Below, piece after piece: positions 1-8,233 of a stretch of DNA of 64,000 nt. Below the pieces are notes generated by a model. That model was not told where the DNA came from, made no database searches, and saw nothing but the letters and a program-made list of their open reading frames with translations. How positions within the stretch are numbered: the stretch's first letter is position 1; every line of letters starts with the position of its first letter. A program made the position numbers and the translations under genes. Source of the stretch: Deltaproteobacteria bacterium (GTDB lineage: Bacteria > Desulfobacterota > DSM-4660 > Desulfatiglandales > Desulfatiglandaceae); the NCBI GenBank assembly GCA_021737785.1, contig JAIPDI010000023.1:1-64000 (forward strand), in the 5' to 3' direction.

Positions 1-32
1 CTCAATCAAGCACCATATGCCAATAGCCGAGG

Positions 33-135
33 CTAAGAGCCCTTGGGTGTGACGACCTAACCGCTGGAATCGCCCAGTCAGAAAAATGAGCCCAGCGTCA
101 GCACCAAATTAGGGCTCTAAGCCCGACAGGCTGCT
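33..135. repeat. Foldback DNA beside transposase relic
   Basis: An imperfect long stem is visible: AGAGCCCT at 36-43 pairs with AGGGCTCT at 111-118, and the arm continues inward (GGTGTGAC pairs with GTCAGCACC, one bulge). An inner stem follows (CGCTGG at 62-67 with CCAGCG at 92-97). Directly after it lies a short palindrome AGCC-CGACA-GGCT (about 122-134). Foldback and REP-like palindromes are the usual substrates of IS200/TnpA_REP transposases, and a relic of such a gene starts at 188. Reading it as the end of an element is inference; a structured RNA is the alternative. Confidence 0.45.
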
Positions 136-187
136 AGAGTCGCACGCTTAGATACCCCCGGTCTTCTTTCCCGCGAGCCGCGGGATC

Positions 188-382
188 ATGATCCGGGGGA
201 TAGAAAGACGAAAGATCTTCAGGGACGATGGTGATCGTGAAGAGTTTATCGAACGGCTTTCCGATCTTCTGCCAGAAACCCGGCCCCAATGCCACGCGTG
301 GTCGTTTTTATCGAACCATGCCCATTTCTTGTTTCGAAGCGGCCCTCAGGGGGTGGGGGTTGAGGGCCGGGATGGTATCTGA
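188..382 (+). pseudogene. Truncated REP-associated (IS200-type) tyrosine transposase
   Basis: The first ~50 residues match the N-terminal part of the TnpA_REP/RayT Y1 transposase family: an MIRGIERRKIF block, an RDD.DR block, and a SNHAHFLFR block whose H-x-H is the HUH metal-binding motif. After about residue 52 the similarity stops and the frame closes at 382. The family is usually about 150-300 residues, so the part carrying the catalytic tyrosine is missing. The reading frame is open upstream of the ATG (residues before MIRG are also compatible), so the original start may lie earlier. It is almost certainly non-functional. No second half is visible in the next 300 bases. Confidence 0.7.
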
Positions 383-610
383 CTTGGCGGAGCTGGATGG
401 GTGTCCCTATTGCGGGCACAGCGCCTTGCTGGGAATAAGGAAGATGACGCCGCAGCATGGCCGCCTGCCTGGGGAAAAAGATCATCTGCCTGCCATCGGG
501 GTCCCTTTCCCCAATAGCCCTCAAAAAAATCCGACAATTTAAACATGCAGGGTGTGCGGCAGTACGCCCGGTATTATCTGTGGCCGGCCCCTTGAAATGC
601 CAGGCAACCA

Positions 611-645
611 TTGACATACTTTGAACGACATCGTAATATTATGTC
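611..645 (+). promoter_or_regulatory. Promoter and probable operator of the toxin-antitoxin pair
   Basis: TTGACA at 611-616 and TAATAT at 634-639 are separated by exactly 17 bases, a near-consensus sigma-70 promoter. An interrupted inverted repeat GACAT (627-631) / ATGTC (641-645) straddles the -10 box, where a repressor would block transcription. Autoregulation by the antitoxin is inference from the usual behaviour of such modules. Confidence 0.6.
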
Positions 646-674
646 ATACATATTTCATACAATTCGGAGGCAGT

Positions 675-1094
675 ATGGCAAGTATACAAAAAAGCATGCG
701 GATTCCCGAGGAAATGTTGGAAGGAATTCAGGTAATTGCACGGGAAAGGAACATGGATTTCTCTACGGTAACAAAGGAACTTCTGGAGGAAGCGATCAAA
801 ATGCATCGCTGTCCGGGTATTGTATTCAATGCGGGGGTCCACGGACGAAGGGCCCGAATTGCAGGGACCGGTATAGAGGTTTGGGAAATTATTGCAGCCC
901 ACAAGAGCCTGGATGAGGACTATGACCGTCTTCAAGCTGCCTTTCACTGGCTGTCCGAACCCCAGCTGAGAAACGCTCTGGCATACTATCGGCTATATCC
1001 TGATGAAATCACGCATCTTATCGAGCAAAATGAAGCATGGACGCCGAAACACGTTTCCGAGACGTTCCCCTTCCTCGCTGGAAGCGTAGCATGA
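675..1094 (+). CDS. DUF433-family antitoxin
   Basis: This 139-residue protein has an N-terminal ribbon-helix-helix-like segment (residues ~1-40, KSMRIPEEML) followed by a DUF433 domain, recognised by the RIAGTGIEVWEI block and a C-terminal winged-helix-like region ending in the YPDEI.H block. DUF433 proteins are antitoxins that bind DNA and neutralise a partner of the DUF5615/PIN-like type. The start at 675 is chosen because CGGAGG lies 5 bases upstream; an earlier in-frame ATG at 621 has no ribosome site and lies inside the promoter region. The stop overlaps the toxin start by four bases. The A+T content is higher than in neighbouring housekeeping genes, which suits a mobile module. Confidence 0.82.
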   Translation: MASIQKSMRIPEEMLEGIQVIARERNMDFSTVTKELLEEAIKMHRCPGIVFNAGVHGRRARIAGTGIEVWEIIAAHKSLDEDYDRLQAAFHWLSEPQLRNALAYYRLYPDEITHLIEQNEAWTPKHVSETFPFLAGSVA

Positions 1095-1441
1095 AATATT
1101 ATCTCGATGAGGATATCAGCCCAGGGGTTGCCGATATATTGAGAAGCCTCCAGATTAGTGCGATCAGCACTCATGAGGTGCAAATGAAAGGGGCATCCGA
1201 CCATGAGCAACTGAGGTATGCGGACTCCAAAGGCATGGTTATGGTCACCCGAAACAGAAATGACTTTATTCAATTGACGATCCAGTTTTTCAATGAAAAC
1301 CGCCCCCATTTCGGGGTGCTAATCATTCCCTATTCCATCCCCGGCGACAAGTTTGATCTTATGGCGCAGGCTCTCAGGAGGTATGCCTCAAAACATCCCT
1401 CAGGGATGGAGGCTTACACGATTGATTTTTTAAATGTTTGA
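1091..1441 (+). CDS. DUF5615 PIN-like toxin
   Basis: A 116-residue protein beginning MKYYLDEDISP, the typical first strand of DUF5615 PIN-like proteins with the acidic D-E-D site. TRNRNDF (about residue 57) and the following region match the family's second acidic cluster. PIN-fold toxins are Mg-dependent ribonucleases; activity here is inferred from the fold. The ATG at 1091 overlaps the antitoxin TGA (ATGA), so the pair is translationally coupled. An upstream in-frame ATG at 1037 lies well inside the antitoxin and adds unrelated residues, so it was not chosen. Nothing suggests decay. Confidence 0.82.
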   Translation: MKYYLDEDISPGVADILRSLQISAISTHEVQMKGASDHEQLRYADSKGMVMVTRNRNDFIQLTIQFFNENRPHFGVLIIPYSIPGDKFDLMAQALRRYASKHPSGMEAYTIDFLNV

Positions 1442-1674
1442 AAGCAACTGTGTGCTCGTGAGGTCCAAGGGCAAAAAAGGCTGGCAGCCACGCCCCAATC
1501 CCAATAAAATAGGCAATCGTCTCCATAAGTCCCTCATCCGGGGGAGTCTTTGAGAGGCGCGAACAAAAACATCCAGCCGGTGCAGAAGGAAGCGTTTTCA
1601 CTCACCCGACAACACACCTGACAGGCATGCGGCGAAGCCGATGCGATGAAAAAAAAACGAAAAAATCGACATGA
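1442..1674. other. Intergenic, no gene seen
   Basis: Between the toxin stop and the hcp promoter. Short open frames exist on the minus strand, but they have no ribosome site and no family resemblance. No terminator-like hairpin with a T run was found. Confidence 0.5.
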
Positions 1675-1717
1675 ATTGACTTAAGTCAATGCACATCTCT
1701 TTCTCACCCCTCATAAT
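1675..1717 (+). promoter_or_regulatory. CRP/FNR-family (HcpR-like) operator and hcp promoter
   Basis: ATTGACTTAAGTCAAT at 1675-1690 is a perfect 16-base palindrome of the TTGAC-N4-GTCAA form used by CRP/FNR-family regulators such as HcpR. A -10-like CATAAT follows at 1712-1717. The palindrome centre (1682.5) is 41.5 bases upstream of the start expected from that -10 box (about 1724), the geometry of a class II activator site. Assignment to HcpR rather than another FNR-like protein is inference; no regulator gene is in the window. Confidence 0.72.
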
Positions 1718-1791
1718 GGGGGCAAGCTCGAACAAGAACCAGGAAGCATCACAACCAAAAACCAACCATAGCGCGTGAAAGGAGAAAAGCA

Positions 1792-3420
1792 ATGTTTTGT
1801 TATCAGTGTGAACAAACGGCAAAGGGCGAGGGGTGTACCAAGATAGGGGTTTGTGGGAAACAACCTGATGTGGCAGCGCTCCAGGACCTGCTGATCTATG
1901 CCCTCAAAGGTCTGTCGCTTTATGCGGTGGAGGGTCGGAAGGTCGGCATCACTGACCGGGATGTTAATATTTTTACCTGCGAGGCCACTTTTTCCACGCT
2001 TACCAACGTGGATTTTGACCCGGAGCGATTTGTCCCGCTTATCCGTCGCTGCGTGGAATTGAGGGAAGGTCTTAAGGAGAGGGTGAAGGCCGCCGGCGGG
2101 AAGGTGGATTTTTCCGATGCGGCTGCCAGCTTGAAACCCGCTGCAACCCTGGAAGAGATGGTGAAGCAGGGCGAGGGGGTGGGGATCACCTCTGATTCCG
2201 AACCCAACGCGGATATCCATGCCCTCAAGTGGACCCTTGTTTTCGGCCTCAAGGGGGTTGCTGCGTACGCCGATCATGCCCGGATATTGGGCCAGGAAGA
2301 CGACACGGTCTATGCATTTATCCACGAGGGCCTGGCCGCTACCCTCAACAAGGATCTGTCTCTGGAAGACTGGGTGGGTTTGGTCCTGAAATGCGGCGAG
2401 ATTAACCTGAAGGCCATGGAACTGCTGGACGCCGCCAATACCGGTACCTACGGGCACCCTGTCCCAACATCCGTCCCATTGGGCGCTAAGAAAGGAAAGG
2501 CCATCCTGGTGTCAGGGCACGATCTCAAGGACCTGGAAGACGTGCTCAAACAATCCGAAGGAAAAGGGATAAACGTGTATACCCACGGAGAGATGCTTCC
2601 CTGCCACGGGTATCCTGAGTTGAAAAAATATCCCCATTTTTATGGGCACTACGGCACGGCCTGGCAGAACCAGGGAAAGGAGTTTGCGGAATTTCCGGGC
2701 GCGATCCTCATGACGACCAACTGCATCCAGAAACCGAAGGACACATACAAGGATAACATATTCACCACCGGCCTGGTGGGATGGCCCGATGTGACGCATA
2801 TCAGCAATAAGGATTTCTCACTCCTTATTGAAAAGGCGCTTTCCCTGCCCGGATTTGAAGAAGACAGCGACAAGGGATCTGTCATGGTCGGGTTTGCCCG
2901 CAATGCCGTGATGGGTGTGGCAGACAAGGTGATCGAAGCGGTTAAGGGAGGTGCCATCAGGCACTTTTTCCTGGTCGCCGGATGCGACGGTGCGAAACCG
3001 GGTCGAAACTACTATACCGAGTTTGTGGAGCAGGTTCCGAAAGACTGCGTGGTCCTGACGCTCGCATGCGGCAAGTTCCGGTTTTTTGATAAGAATCTGG
3101 GCGACATCGGGGGTATTCCAAGGCTCCTGGATGTCGGCCAGTGTAATGACGCCTACTCTGCCATCCAGATCGCGGTGGCACTGGCAAAGGCCTTTGACTG
3201 CGGGATCAACGACCTGCCGCTTTCCATGATCCTTTCATGGTACGAACAGAAGGCGGTCGCCATCCTCCTGACCCTTTTTTACCTGGGGATCAAGGACATC
3301 CGATTAGGACCGAGCCTGCCGGCGTTCATCACGCCGAACGTGCTGGACGTGCTGGTCAAGAACTTCAACATCATGCCGATCAGTACGCCGGAGGAGGATC
3401 TGAAGGCCATCCTGGGGTAA
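1792..3420 (+). CDS. hcp: Hybrid cluster protein (hydroxylamine reductase / NO-detoxifying)
   Basis: A 542-residue cytoplasmic Hcp of normal length. The N-terminal cysteines C3-X2-C6-X8-C15-X5-C21 match the class I pattern of strict anaerobes such as Desulfovibrio, which bind a cubane cluster; later Cys, His and Glu residues (for example the VAGCDGAKPGR and LACGKFRF blocks) match ligands of the hybrid Fe-S-O cluster. Hcp reduces nitric oxide and hydroxylamine and protects against nitrosative stress. GAAAGGAG precedes the ATG by a good distance. A perfect FNR-type palindrome at 1675-1690 suggests induction by a redox/NO-responsive activator. The two downstream same-strand genes probably form an accessory set for it. 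Confidence 0.96.
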   Translation: MFCYQCEQTAKGEGCTKIGVCGKQPDVAALQDLLIYALKGLSLYAVEGRKVGITDRDVNIFTCEATFSTLTNVDFDPERFVPLIRRCVELREGLKERVKAAGGKVDFSDAAASLKPAATLEEMVKQGEGVGITSDSEPNADIHALKWTLVFGLKGVAAYADHARILGQEDDTVYAFIHEGLAATLNKDLSLEDWVGLVLKCGEINLKAMELLDAANTGTYGHPVPTSVPLGAKKGKAILVSGHDLKDLEDVLKQSEGKGINVYTHGEMLPCHGYPELKKYPHFYGHYGTAWQNQGKEFAEFPGAILMTTNCIQKPKDTYKDNIFTTGLVGWPDVTHISNKDFSLLIEKALSLPGFEEDSDKGSVMVGFARNAVMGVADKVIEAVKGGAIRHFFLVAGCDGAKPGRNYYTEFVEQVPKDCVVLTLACGKFRFFDKNLGDIGGIPRLLDVGQCNDAYSAIQIAVALAKAFDCGINDLPLSMILSWYEQKAVAILLTLFYLGIKDIRLGPSLPAFITPNVLDVLVKNFNIMPISTPEEDLKAILG

Positions 3421-3549
3421 GGCCCCGGGCAGAATCTGCAGGGTCACGGGGATGGTGGAAATGCGCTATCCCTGTGATCGTTCCAAAGGCCGGAGGGCTT
3501 AACGTTCAATCGGCCATATGAATGGTTCAGTTGAAAAAAGGGGGGTATC

Positions 3550-4251
3550 ATGAAATGTCCGGGACAGGACAGCCAGTATTGGAAACCGGGGGCCATTTTT
3601 GAGGTCAAGTGCCCCAAATGCGGCAATGAGGTGGAATTTTTCAGGGATGACCCCACCCGGAAGTGCCCCAAGTGCGGTCATCGCTTTCTCAATCCGGACC
3701 TGGACTTCGGATGCGCCTCCTACTGCCCGCATGCGGAGCAGTGCATCGGGAATCTCCCCCCTGAACTCCTTGCCCAGAAAGAAAACCTGCTCAAAGATCG
3801 GGTCGCCATTGAGATGAAGCGCCATCTGAGACAGGACTTCAAGCGGATCGGTCATGCCAGCCGTGTGGCCCGGTACGCCGAGCAGATCGGCCGGGAAGAA
3901 GGGGGCAATCTGGCGGTCGTTTTGTGTGCGGCATATCTTCAGGACCTGGGGGCCGGTTCCGAGGAAAAAGAAGCGACCGCCCTGGCACGGGAGATCCTGA
4001 CCCGACTGGGGGCCAAGGAGGCGCTGGTGGATGAGGTGTGCGACCTGATCGCCCTTGGCCGTGAGCCGGGGGGAAAAGATGCGATCAACCTGAAAGTTCT
4101 CCATGATGCCGATATGATTGCGCGGCTGGAGGAAAGGCAAAAGGAACATCCGGACGATGAAGCGGAACTGACCCGTGTCCTGAAGACGTCGTTTCTGACC
4201 GGGAGCGGCCGCAGGCTTGGAGAAAAAAGACTTTTGGAAACGAAAGGATAG
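3550..4251 (+). CDS. Zinc-ribbon protein with degenerate HD-like domain
   Basis: A 233-residue protein. The N-terminus is cysteine-rich: CPKC at 21-24 and CPKC at 39-42 form a zinc-ribbon or rubredoxin-like knuckle, and C55, C59 and C65 add a possible second site. Residues ~85-215 align with the helical HD phosphohydrolase pattern (H102 in HASRVARYA; AAYLQDLGA; HDADMI near 180), but the signature doublet reads Q131-D132 instead of H-D, so one metal ligand is missing. GGGGGG precedes the start. It lies 129 bases after hcp and just before an Fe-S protein, so a role with Hcp in stress or signalling is inferred. Actual activity is unknown. Confidence 0.72.
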   Translation: MKCPGQDSQYWKPGAIFEVKCPKCGNEVEFFRDDPTRKCPKCGHRFLNPDLDFGCASYCPHAEQCIGNLPPELLAQKENLLKDRVAIEMKRHLRQDFKRIGHASRVARYAEQIGREEGGNLAVVLCAAYLQDLGAGSEEKEATALAREILTRLGAKEALVDEVCDLIALGREPGGKDAINLKVLHDADMIARLEERQKEHPDDEAELTRVLKTSFLTGSGRRLGEKRLLETKG

Positions 4252-4255
4252 TCCC

Positions 4256-5005
4256 ATGAAGGTGATGCGAAAGATAATCGAAATCGATGATGAACTCTGC
4301 GACGGGTGCGGCCAGTGTGTGCCTTCCTGCGCCGAAGGGGCCATAGAGGTGATAGACGGCAAGGCCCGTCTGGTGGCGGAAAAATACTGCGACGGCCTGG
4401 GCGCCTGCATGGGGGAATGCCCTACAGGGGCGCTCAGGATTGTGGAGCGCGAGGCAGAAGACTTTGATGAGGAGGCGGTGGAGCAGTACCTCAGTGAAAA
4501 GCCAGGCAATGCGGAGCCGGTGCCCATGGCCTGCGGATGTCCCTCCAGCCAGATCCAGACCTTCATCCCGGAGGCTCCCTCCGGGGAGCCCTCGGCAACG
4601 GAACCGCAGGCCGGGACAGGGTCGGCCCTCAGCCACTGGCCGGTTCAGATCAATCTGATCCCGGCCAAGGCGCCATTTTTAAAGGGGGCCGATCTGCTGA
4701 TTGCCGCGGATTGCGTCCCGGTGGCCTCCCCTAATTTTCACCGGGATTTTGTGAAAGGAAAGGTGGTGATGGTGGGGTGCCCCAAGTTCGATGATGTGGC
4801 GGGATATATCAATAAGTTTACGGATATATTCAAGATTGCGGGCATTCGAACGATCACCGTCGTGGTCATGGAGGTCCCCTGCTGTTCAGGACTGCCGATG
4901 GTGGTGAAACGGGCGCTTGAGGCATCCGGGAAAGAGATTCCGATGGAGGAGGTGGTGATCAGTACGCGGGGGGAGATTTTGAAAAGAAGAAAGATTGCCA
5001 CGTAG
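4256..5005 (+). CDS. Ferredoxin-like Fe-S protein, hcp-linked
   Basis: A 249-residue protein whose N-terminus carries one classical 4Fe-4S set, C15-X2-C18-X2-C21-X3-C25, and a second less regular set, C45-X5-C51-X3-CP. A variable linker with a CGCPSS block follows, then a C-terminal domain (~residues 130-245) with the blocks VMVGCPKFDD and EVPCCSGL, whose paired cysteines could bind another centre. Similar proteins commonly accompany hcp in anaerobes, so it may pass electrons to Hcp; this is inference. ATG at 4256 has AAAGGA upstream; an in-frame ATG at 4217 would overlap the previous gene. No membrane segment is present. Confidence 0.75.
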   Translation: MKVMRKIIEIDDELCDGCGQCVPSCAEGAIEVIDGKARLVAEKYCDGLGACMGECPTGALRIVEREAEDFDEEAVEQYLSEKPGNAEPVPMACGCPSSQIQTFIPEAPSGEPSATEPQAGTGSALSHWPVQINLIPAKAPFLKGADLLIAADCVPVASPNFHRDFVKGKVVMVGCPKFDDVAGYINKFTDIFKIAGIRTITVVVMEVPCCSGLPMVVKRALEASGKEIPMEEVVISTRGEILKRRKIAT

Positions 5006-5030
5006 CGATTTGACCTTATATTATCTAGAA

Positions 5031-5092
5031 ATACTCAGACTTTTTTTGGATGTTTGATATCCCAAGGTCTATTTGAGACCGAATCTGAGTAT
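5031..5092. promoter_or_regulatory. Nested inverted repeats upstream of copZ
   Basis: ATACTCAGA at 5031-5039 is the exact reverse complement of TCTGAGTAT at 5084-5092. Inside the loop GGTCT (5066-5070) and AGACC (5076-5080) form a second small hairpin. The position, about 50 bases before copZ, suits a metal-responsive operator or a leader RNA structure. No match to a known CueR, CsoR or CopY consensus is claimed. Confidence 0.4.
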
Positions 5093-5140
5093 CACCCAAA
5101 TTCGGAATGCGCCGATTCAACAGGAAAGGGAGGTAGTGTT

Positions 5141-5338
5141 ATGGCCACTGTCAAGATCAAGGGGATGTCCTGCAACCACTGCGTCATGGCCGTTCAGAAG
5201 GCATTGAGCGGGGTCGAAGGGGTGACGAATATCAAGGTGGATCTGGAGAAGGGTGAGGCCACATTTGATGAAGCCGCTCCCGTTGATACGAATACCATAA
5301 AGGAAGCGATCCAAAAGGCAGGGTATCAGGTTGGCTGA
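5141..5338 (+). CDS. copZ: Copper chaperone, HMA domain
   Basis: A 65-residue single heavy-metal-associated domain: [14 protein letters not shown] carries the copper-binding M-x-C-x-x-C, and the remainder shows the beta-alpha-beta repeat ending in AGYQVG. Such proteins carry Cu(I) in the cytoplasm to a P-type ATPase. GGGAGG lies 7 bases before the ATG. An in-frame ATG at 5054 would add unrelated residues without a ribosome site. The stop codon lies inside the start of copA (8-base overlap), so chaperone and pump are translated together. Confidence 0.9.
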   Translation: MATVKIKGMSCNHCVMAVQKALSGVEGVTNIKVDLEKGEATFDEAAPVDTNTIKEAIQKAGYQVG

Positions 5339-7808
5339 CAAGGTCCAGCTCCAGATCTCAGGGATGTCCTGTGCGGCCTGCGTGCGACGGGTCGAGCAGG
5401 GATTGTCAGACCTGAAGGGCGTGTCATCGGCCTCGGTCAATTTTGCCACCCAGAAGGCCACCCTGGAGTATGACCCGGCAGAAGTGGGCCCGGATCAGAT
5501 GGCCGCAAAGGTCAGGGACCTGGGGTACGAGGTGATCGGACGGGATGTGGGAGGGGAACCTGCGCTTCAAAAAACCACCGTTTCCATAGGAGGAATGACG
5601 TGCGCCGCCTGCGTCCGGCGTGTGGAATCCGCCCTCGGAAGCATCGAGGGTATTACCGACGCCGCCGTCAACCTGGCCACCGGGAGGGCGACAGTCCTCC
5701 ACCGGCCGGATTGGGCCGGGCTTGAGGCGGTCCGGAAGACGGTATCCGATGCGGGGTATGAGTTCCTGGGCGCCTCTGAAGCGCTGCTCGAAGATCCGGT
5801 GGAGTCGGCCCGAATTACAGAAGTCAGGGACTTGAAGATCCGATTTTGGACCGGGGTGGTCCTGAGCATCATCATTTTTATGGGTTCCATGCAATCATGG
5901 TTCCCCTTTCTTCGTCCCATTCCCAGGCAGATCATGCTGGTGGCCCTTTTTGTTCTGACCACGCCTGTGGTCTTCTGGGTGGGTAGCCGGTTTATCGTCG
6001 GGGCGATCAAGGCGGCCCGGCAGAAGACCACGGATATGAATACCCTGGTGGCGGTGGGGGCCCTGTCCGCCTATTTCTACTCATCTTTGACGACCTTTGC
6101 GCCCCGGCTGTTCGTCGAGGCCGGCATGTCCTTTCATGTCTATTTTGACGGCGCTGCCATGATCATTACCCTCATCCTGTTAGGCCGGCTTTTAGAGGCC
6201 AAGGCCAAGGGAAAGACCACTTCGGCCATCAAAAACCTCATGGGGCTCAAGCCCCGGACGGCCCGCGTCATCCGAGAGGGGAATGCCACGGACATCCCGA
6301 TAGAGTCGGTCATCCCGGACGATCTGATCATGGTACGACCCGGTGAAAAAATCCCCACCGACGGGGTGGTGGTTTCCGGATCTTCGGCCGTTGACGAGGC
6401 CATGTTGACCGGTGAAAGCATCCCGGTCTCCAAGGAAGCCGGGAGCGAGGTCTTTGCCGCCACCATCAACAAGAGCGGCAGCTTCACCTTCAGGGCCACC
6501 CGGGTGGGGGCTGAAACGGCCCTGGCACAGATTATCCGGCTGGTGGAGGAGGCACAGGGTTCCAAGGCCCCCATACAACGCCTTGCGGACAAGGTCGCAT
6601 CCATCTTTGTCCCGGTGGTTTTCGGGATTGCCGTTCTCACCTTTGTGATCTGGTATGTTCTGGTCCCGGAACCCATCTTCAGCCGGGCCCTCCTCAATTT
6701 TGTATCGGTCCTGATCATCGCCTGTCCCTGCGCCATGGGCCTGGCCACGCCGACGGCGGTTATGGTGGGGACCGGCATCGGGGCCGAACGCGGGATCCTG
6801 ATCAAGGGGGGTGAAAGCCTGGAAAACGCCTACAAACTGACCGCCATCGCCTTTGACAAAACCGGCACCCTCACACAGGGAGCGCCAGCGGTCACGGATG
6901 TGGTATCTTATGGGGAAAGAACCGAAGCGGATATCCTGAAGATTGCGGTTTCCATTGAATCGGTGTCTGAGCATCCCCTGGCCCAGGCGGTGGCAGCAAA
7001 GGCGGCGGAACGCCATATCTCACCCAGGGAAATTGCTGATTTTGAGGCCCTGTCAGGCCTGGGGGCCCGGGGCGTGATTGACGGAAAGGAATGCATTCTG
7101 GGCAATCGCCGACTGATGGATAAAGAAGGTATCGGTGTGGAGGGGCTTGAACAGACGGCCGATCGGCTTGCCGGCGGGGGCAAGACCTGTGTATTTGTGG
7201 CGGAGGAAGGCCGCGTGGCCGGTCTTATCGCGTTTCTGGATCCGCCCAAGGCATCTGCGGCAGGGGCTATCGCCGACCTCAAAGCCATGGGGCTTCGAAC
7301 CGTCCTGATTACCGGGGATAACCAGAGGAGTGCCCGGGCCATCGGTGAACCCCTCGGCATGGATCAGATATTGGCGGAGGTGCTGCCGGCCGGAAAGGTC
7401 GATGCGATCAAGGGGTTGCAGGCAGAGGGGCACGTGGTCGGGATGGTGGGAGACGGTATCAACGATGCCCCGGCCCTGTCAACCGCGGATATCGGCATTG
7501 CCATCGGCGCAGGGACGGACGTGGCCATGGAGGCCAGCGACATCACCCTCATGAGGGATGACCTCCAAACCGTGCCAGAGGCGCTCAGGCTTTCATTCGA
7601 GACCATGAAGGTCATCAAGCAGAATCTCTTCTGGGCATTTTTCTACAACAGTCTGGGAATTCCCGTTGCCGCAGGGATTCTGTATCCCTTTTTCGGCATC
7701 CTGCTGAACCCTGTGTTTGCAGCCGGTGCCATGGCCATGAGTTCGGTTTCAGTGGTGAGCAATTCCCTGAGGCTGAGAAGAAGGGCGGCATTAAGAAGAA
7801 AAGAGTGA
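5331..7808 (+). CDS. copA: Cu(+)-exporting P1B-type ATPase with two HMA domains
   Basis: An 825-residue inner-membrane pump. Two N-terminal metal domains carry CAAC at 14-17 and 91-94. Then come the membrane segments, the TGES actuator motif, the transmembrane copper site CPC at 465-467, the phosphorylation site DKTGT beginning at D509, and the GDGINDAP hinge near 707. This is the full set for a CopA-type ATPase. The start is a TTG at 5331 overlapping copZ; no ATG exists before the first metal domain, and the protein begins [14 protein letters not shown], so TTG is well supported. The overlap implies translational coupling. The SPC/CPx site says copper or silver rather than zinc. Confidence 0.95.
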   Translation: MADKVQLQISGMSCAACVRRVEQGLSDLKGVSSASVNFATQKATLEYDPAEVGPDQMAAKVRDLGYEVIGRDVGGEPALQKTTVSIGGMTCAACVRRVESALGSIEGITDAAVNLATGRATVLHRPDWAGLEAVRKTVSDAGYEFLGASEALLEDPVESARITEVRDLKIRFWTGVVLSIIIFMGSMQSWFPFLRPIPRQIMLVALFVLTTPVVFWVGSRFIVGAIKAARQKTTDMNTLVAVGALSAYFYSSLTTFAPRLFVEAGMSFHVYFDGAAMIITLILLGRLLEAKAKGKTTSAIKNLMGLKPRTARVIREGNATDIPIESVIPDDLIMVRPGEKIPTDGVVVSGSSAVDEAMLTGESIPVSKEAGSEVFAATINKSGSFTFRATRVGAETALAQIIRLVEEAQGSKAPIQRLADKVASIFVPVVFGIAVLTFVIWYVLVPEPIFSRALLNFVSVLIIACPCAMGLATPTAVMVGTGIGAERGILIKGGESLENAYKLTAIAFDKTGTLTQGAPAVTDVVSYGERTEADILKIAVSIESVSEHPLAQAVAAKAAERHISPREIADFEALSGLGARGVIDGKECILGNRRLMDKEGIGVEGLEQTADRLAGGGKTCVFVAEEGRVAGLIAFLDPPKASAAGAIADLKAMGLRTVLITGDNQRSARAIGEPLGMDQILAEVLPAGKVDAIKGLQAEGHVVGMVGDGINDAPALSTADIGIAIGAGTDVAMEASDITLMRDDLQTVPEALRLSFETMKVIKQNLFWAFFYNSLGIPVAAGILYPFFGILLNPVFAAGAMAMSSVSVVSNSLRLRRRAALRRKE

Positions 7809-7837
7809 CGCCCGGCGTTCGTTGAAAGGAGCAGAAT

Positions 7838-8158
7838 ATGATGAAAAAAATTGAGCTTTTCAAGGAAAACGAGTTTAACGATCTGCACATGAGCAGACTG
7901 CTGGTGCATGATTCCCCTTATTTCAAGATCCTCAATTTCAACTTCAAGGCCGGACAGGAACTCCCGATACACTCCCACGAGATAGATGGCCAGGTGAGCA
8001 TCGCCGTGCTTGAGGGGGAGGGGGAATTTCTGGCAAAAGAGGGGGCGACCCTCCCTGCCCGTCCCGGGGATGTCCTCGTTTCCGATATCAGCGAACCCCA
8101 CGGCATCCGGGCCAGGAGCGATCTGCGCGTGCTGGTGACTATTGTGCCCCCCATATGA
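7838..8158 (+). CDS. Small cupin-domain protein
   Basis: A 106-residue single-domain cupin. HSHEIDGQ (about residue 48) and the later PGDVLVSDISEPHG block are the two cupin motifs supplying His/Glu metal ligands. AAAGGAG precedes the start. It follows copA by 29 bases on the same strand and could be the last gene of the copper unit. Small cupins bind metals or small ligands; the substrate cannot be told from sequence. Confidence 0.75.
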   Translation: MMKKIELFKENEFNDLHMSRLLVHDSPYFKILNFNFKAGQELPIHSHEIDGQVSIAVLEGEGEFLAKEGATLPARPGDVLVSDISEPHGIRARSDLRVLVTIVPPI

Positions 8159-8233
8159 TGCGAAACCCGCCGGATGATTCACGTCAGGATGGACGGTGAA
8201 CAGGGAACGGACCCGTATGCGAGAGGGTTTGCG

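Noticed and set aside
246-617. Minus-strand open frame of 123 codons
   Set aside because: It lies opposite the transposase relic and the toxin-antitoxin promoter, has no ribosome site and no recognisable fold.
1598-1822. Minus-strand 74-codon frame over the hcp promoter
   Set aside because: It crosses the palindrome and hcp start and has no ribosome site or family resemblance.
5331-7808. Zinc or cadmium P-type ATPase
   Set aside because: The membrane motif is CPC with two CxxC metal domains and a copZ partner, as in Cu/Ag pumps.
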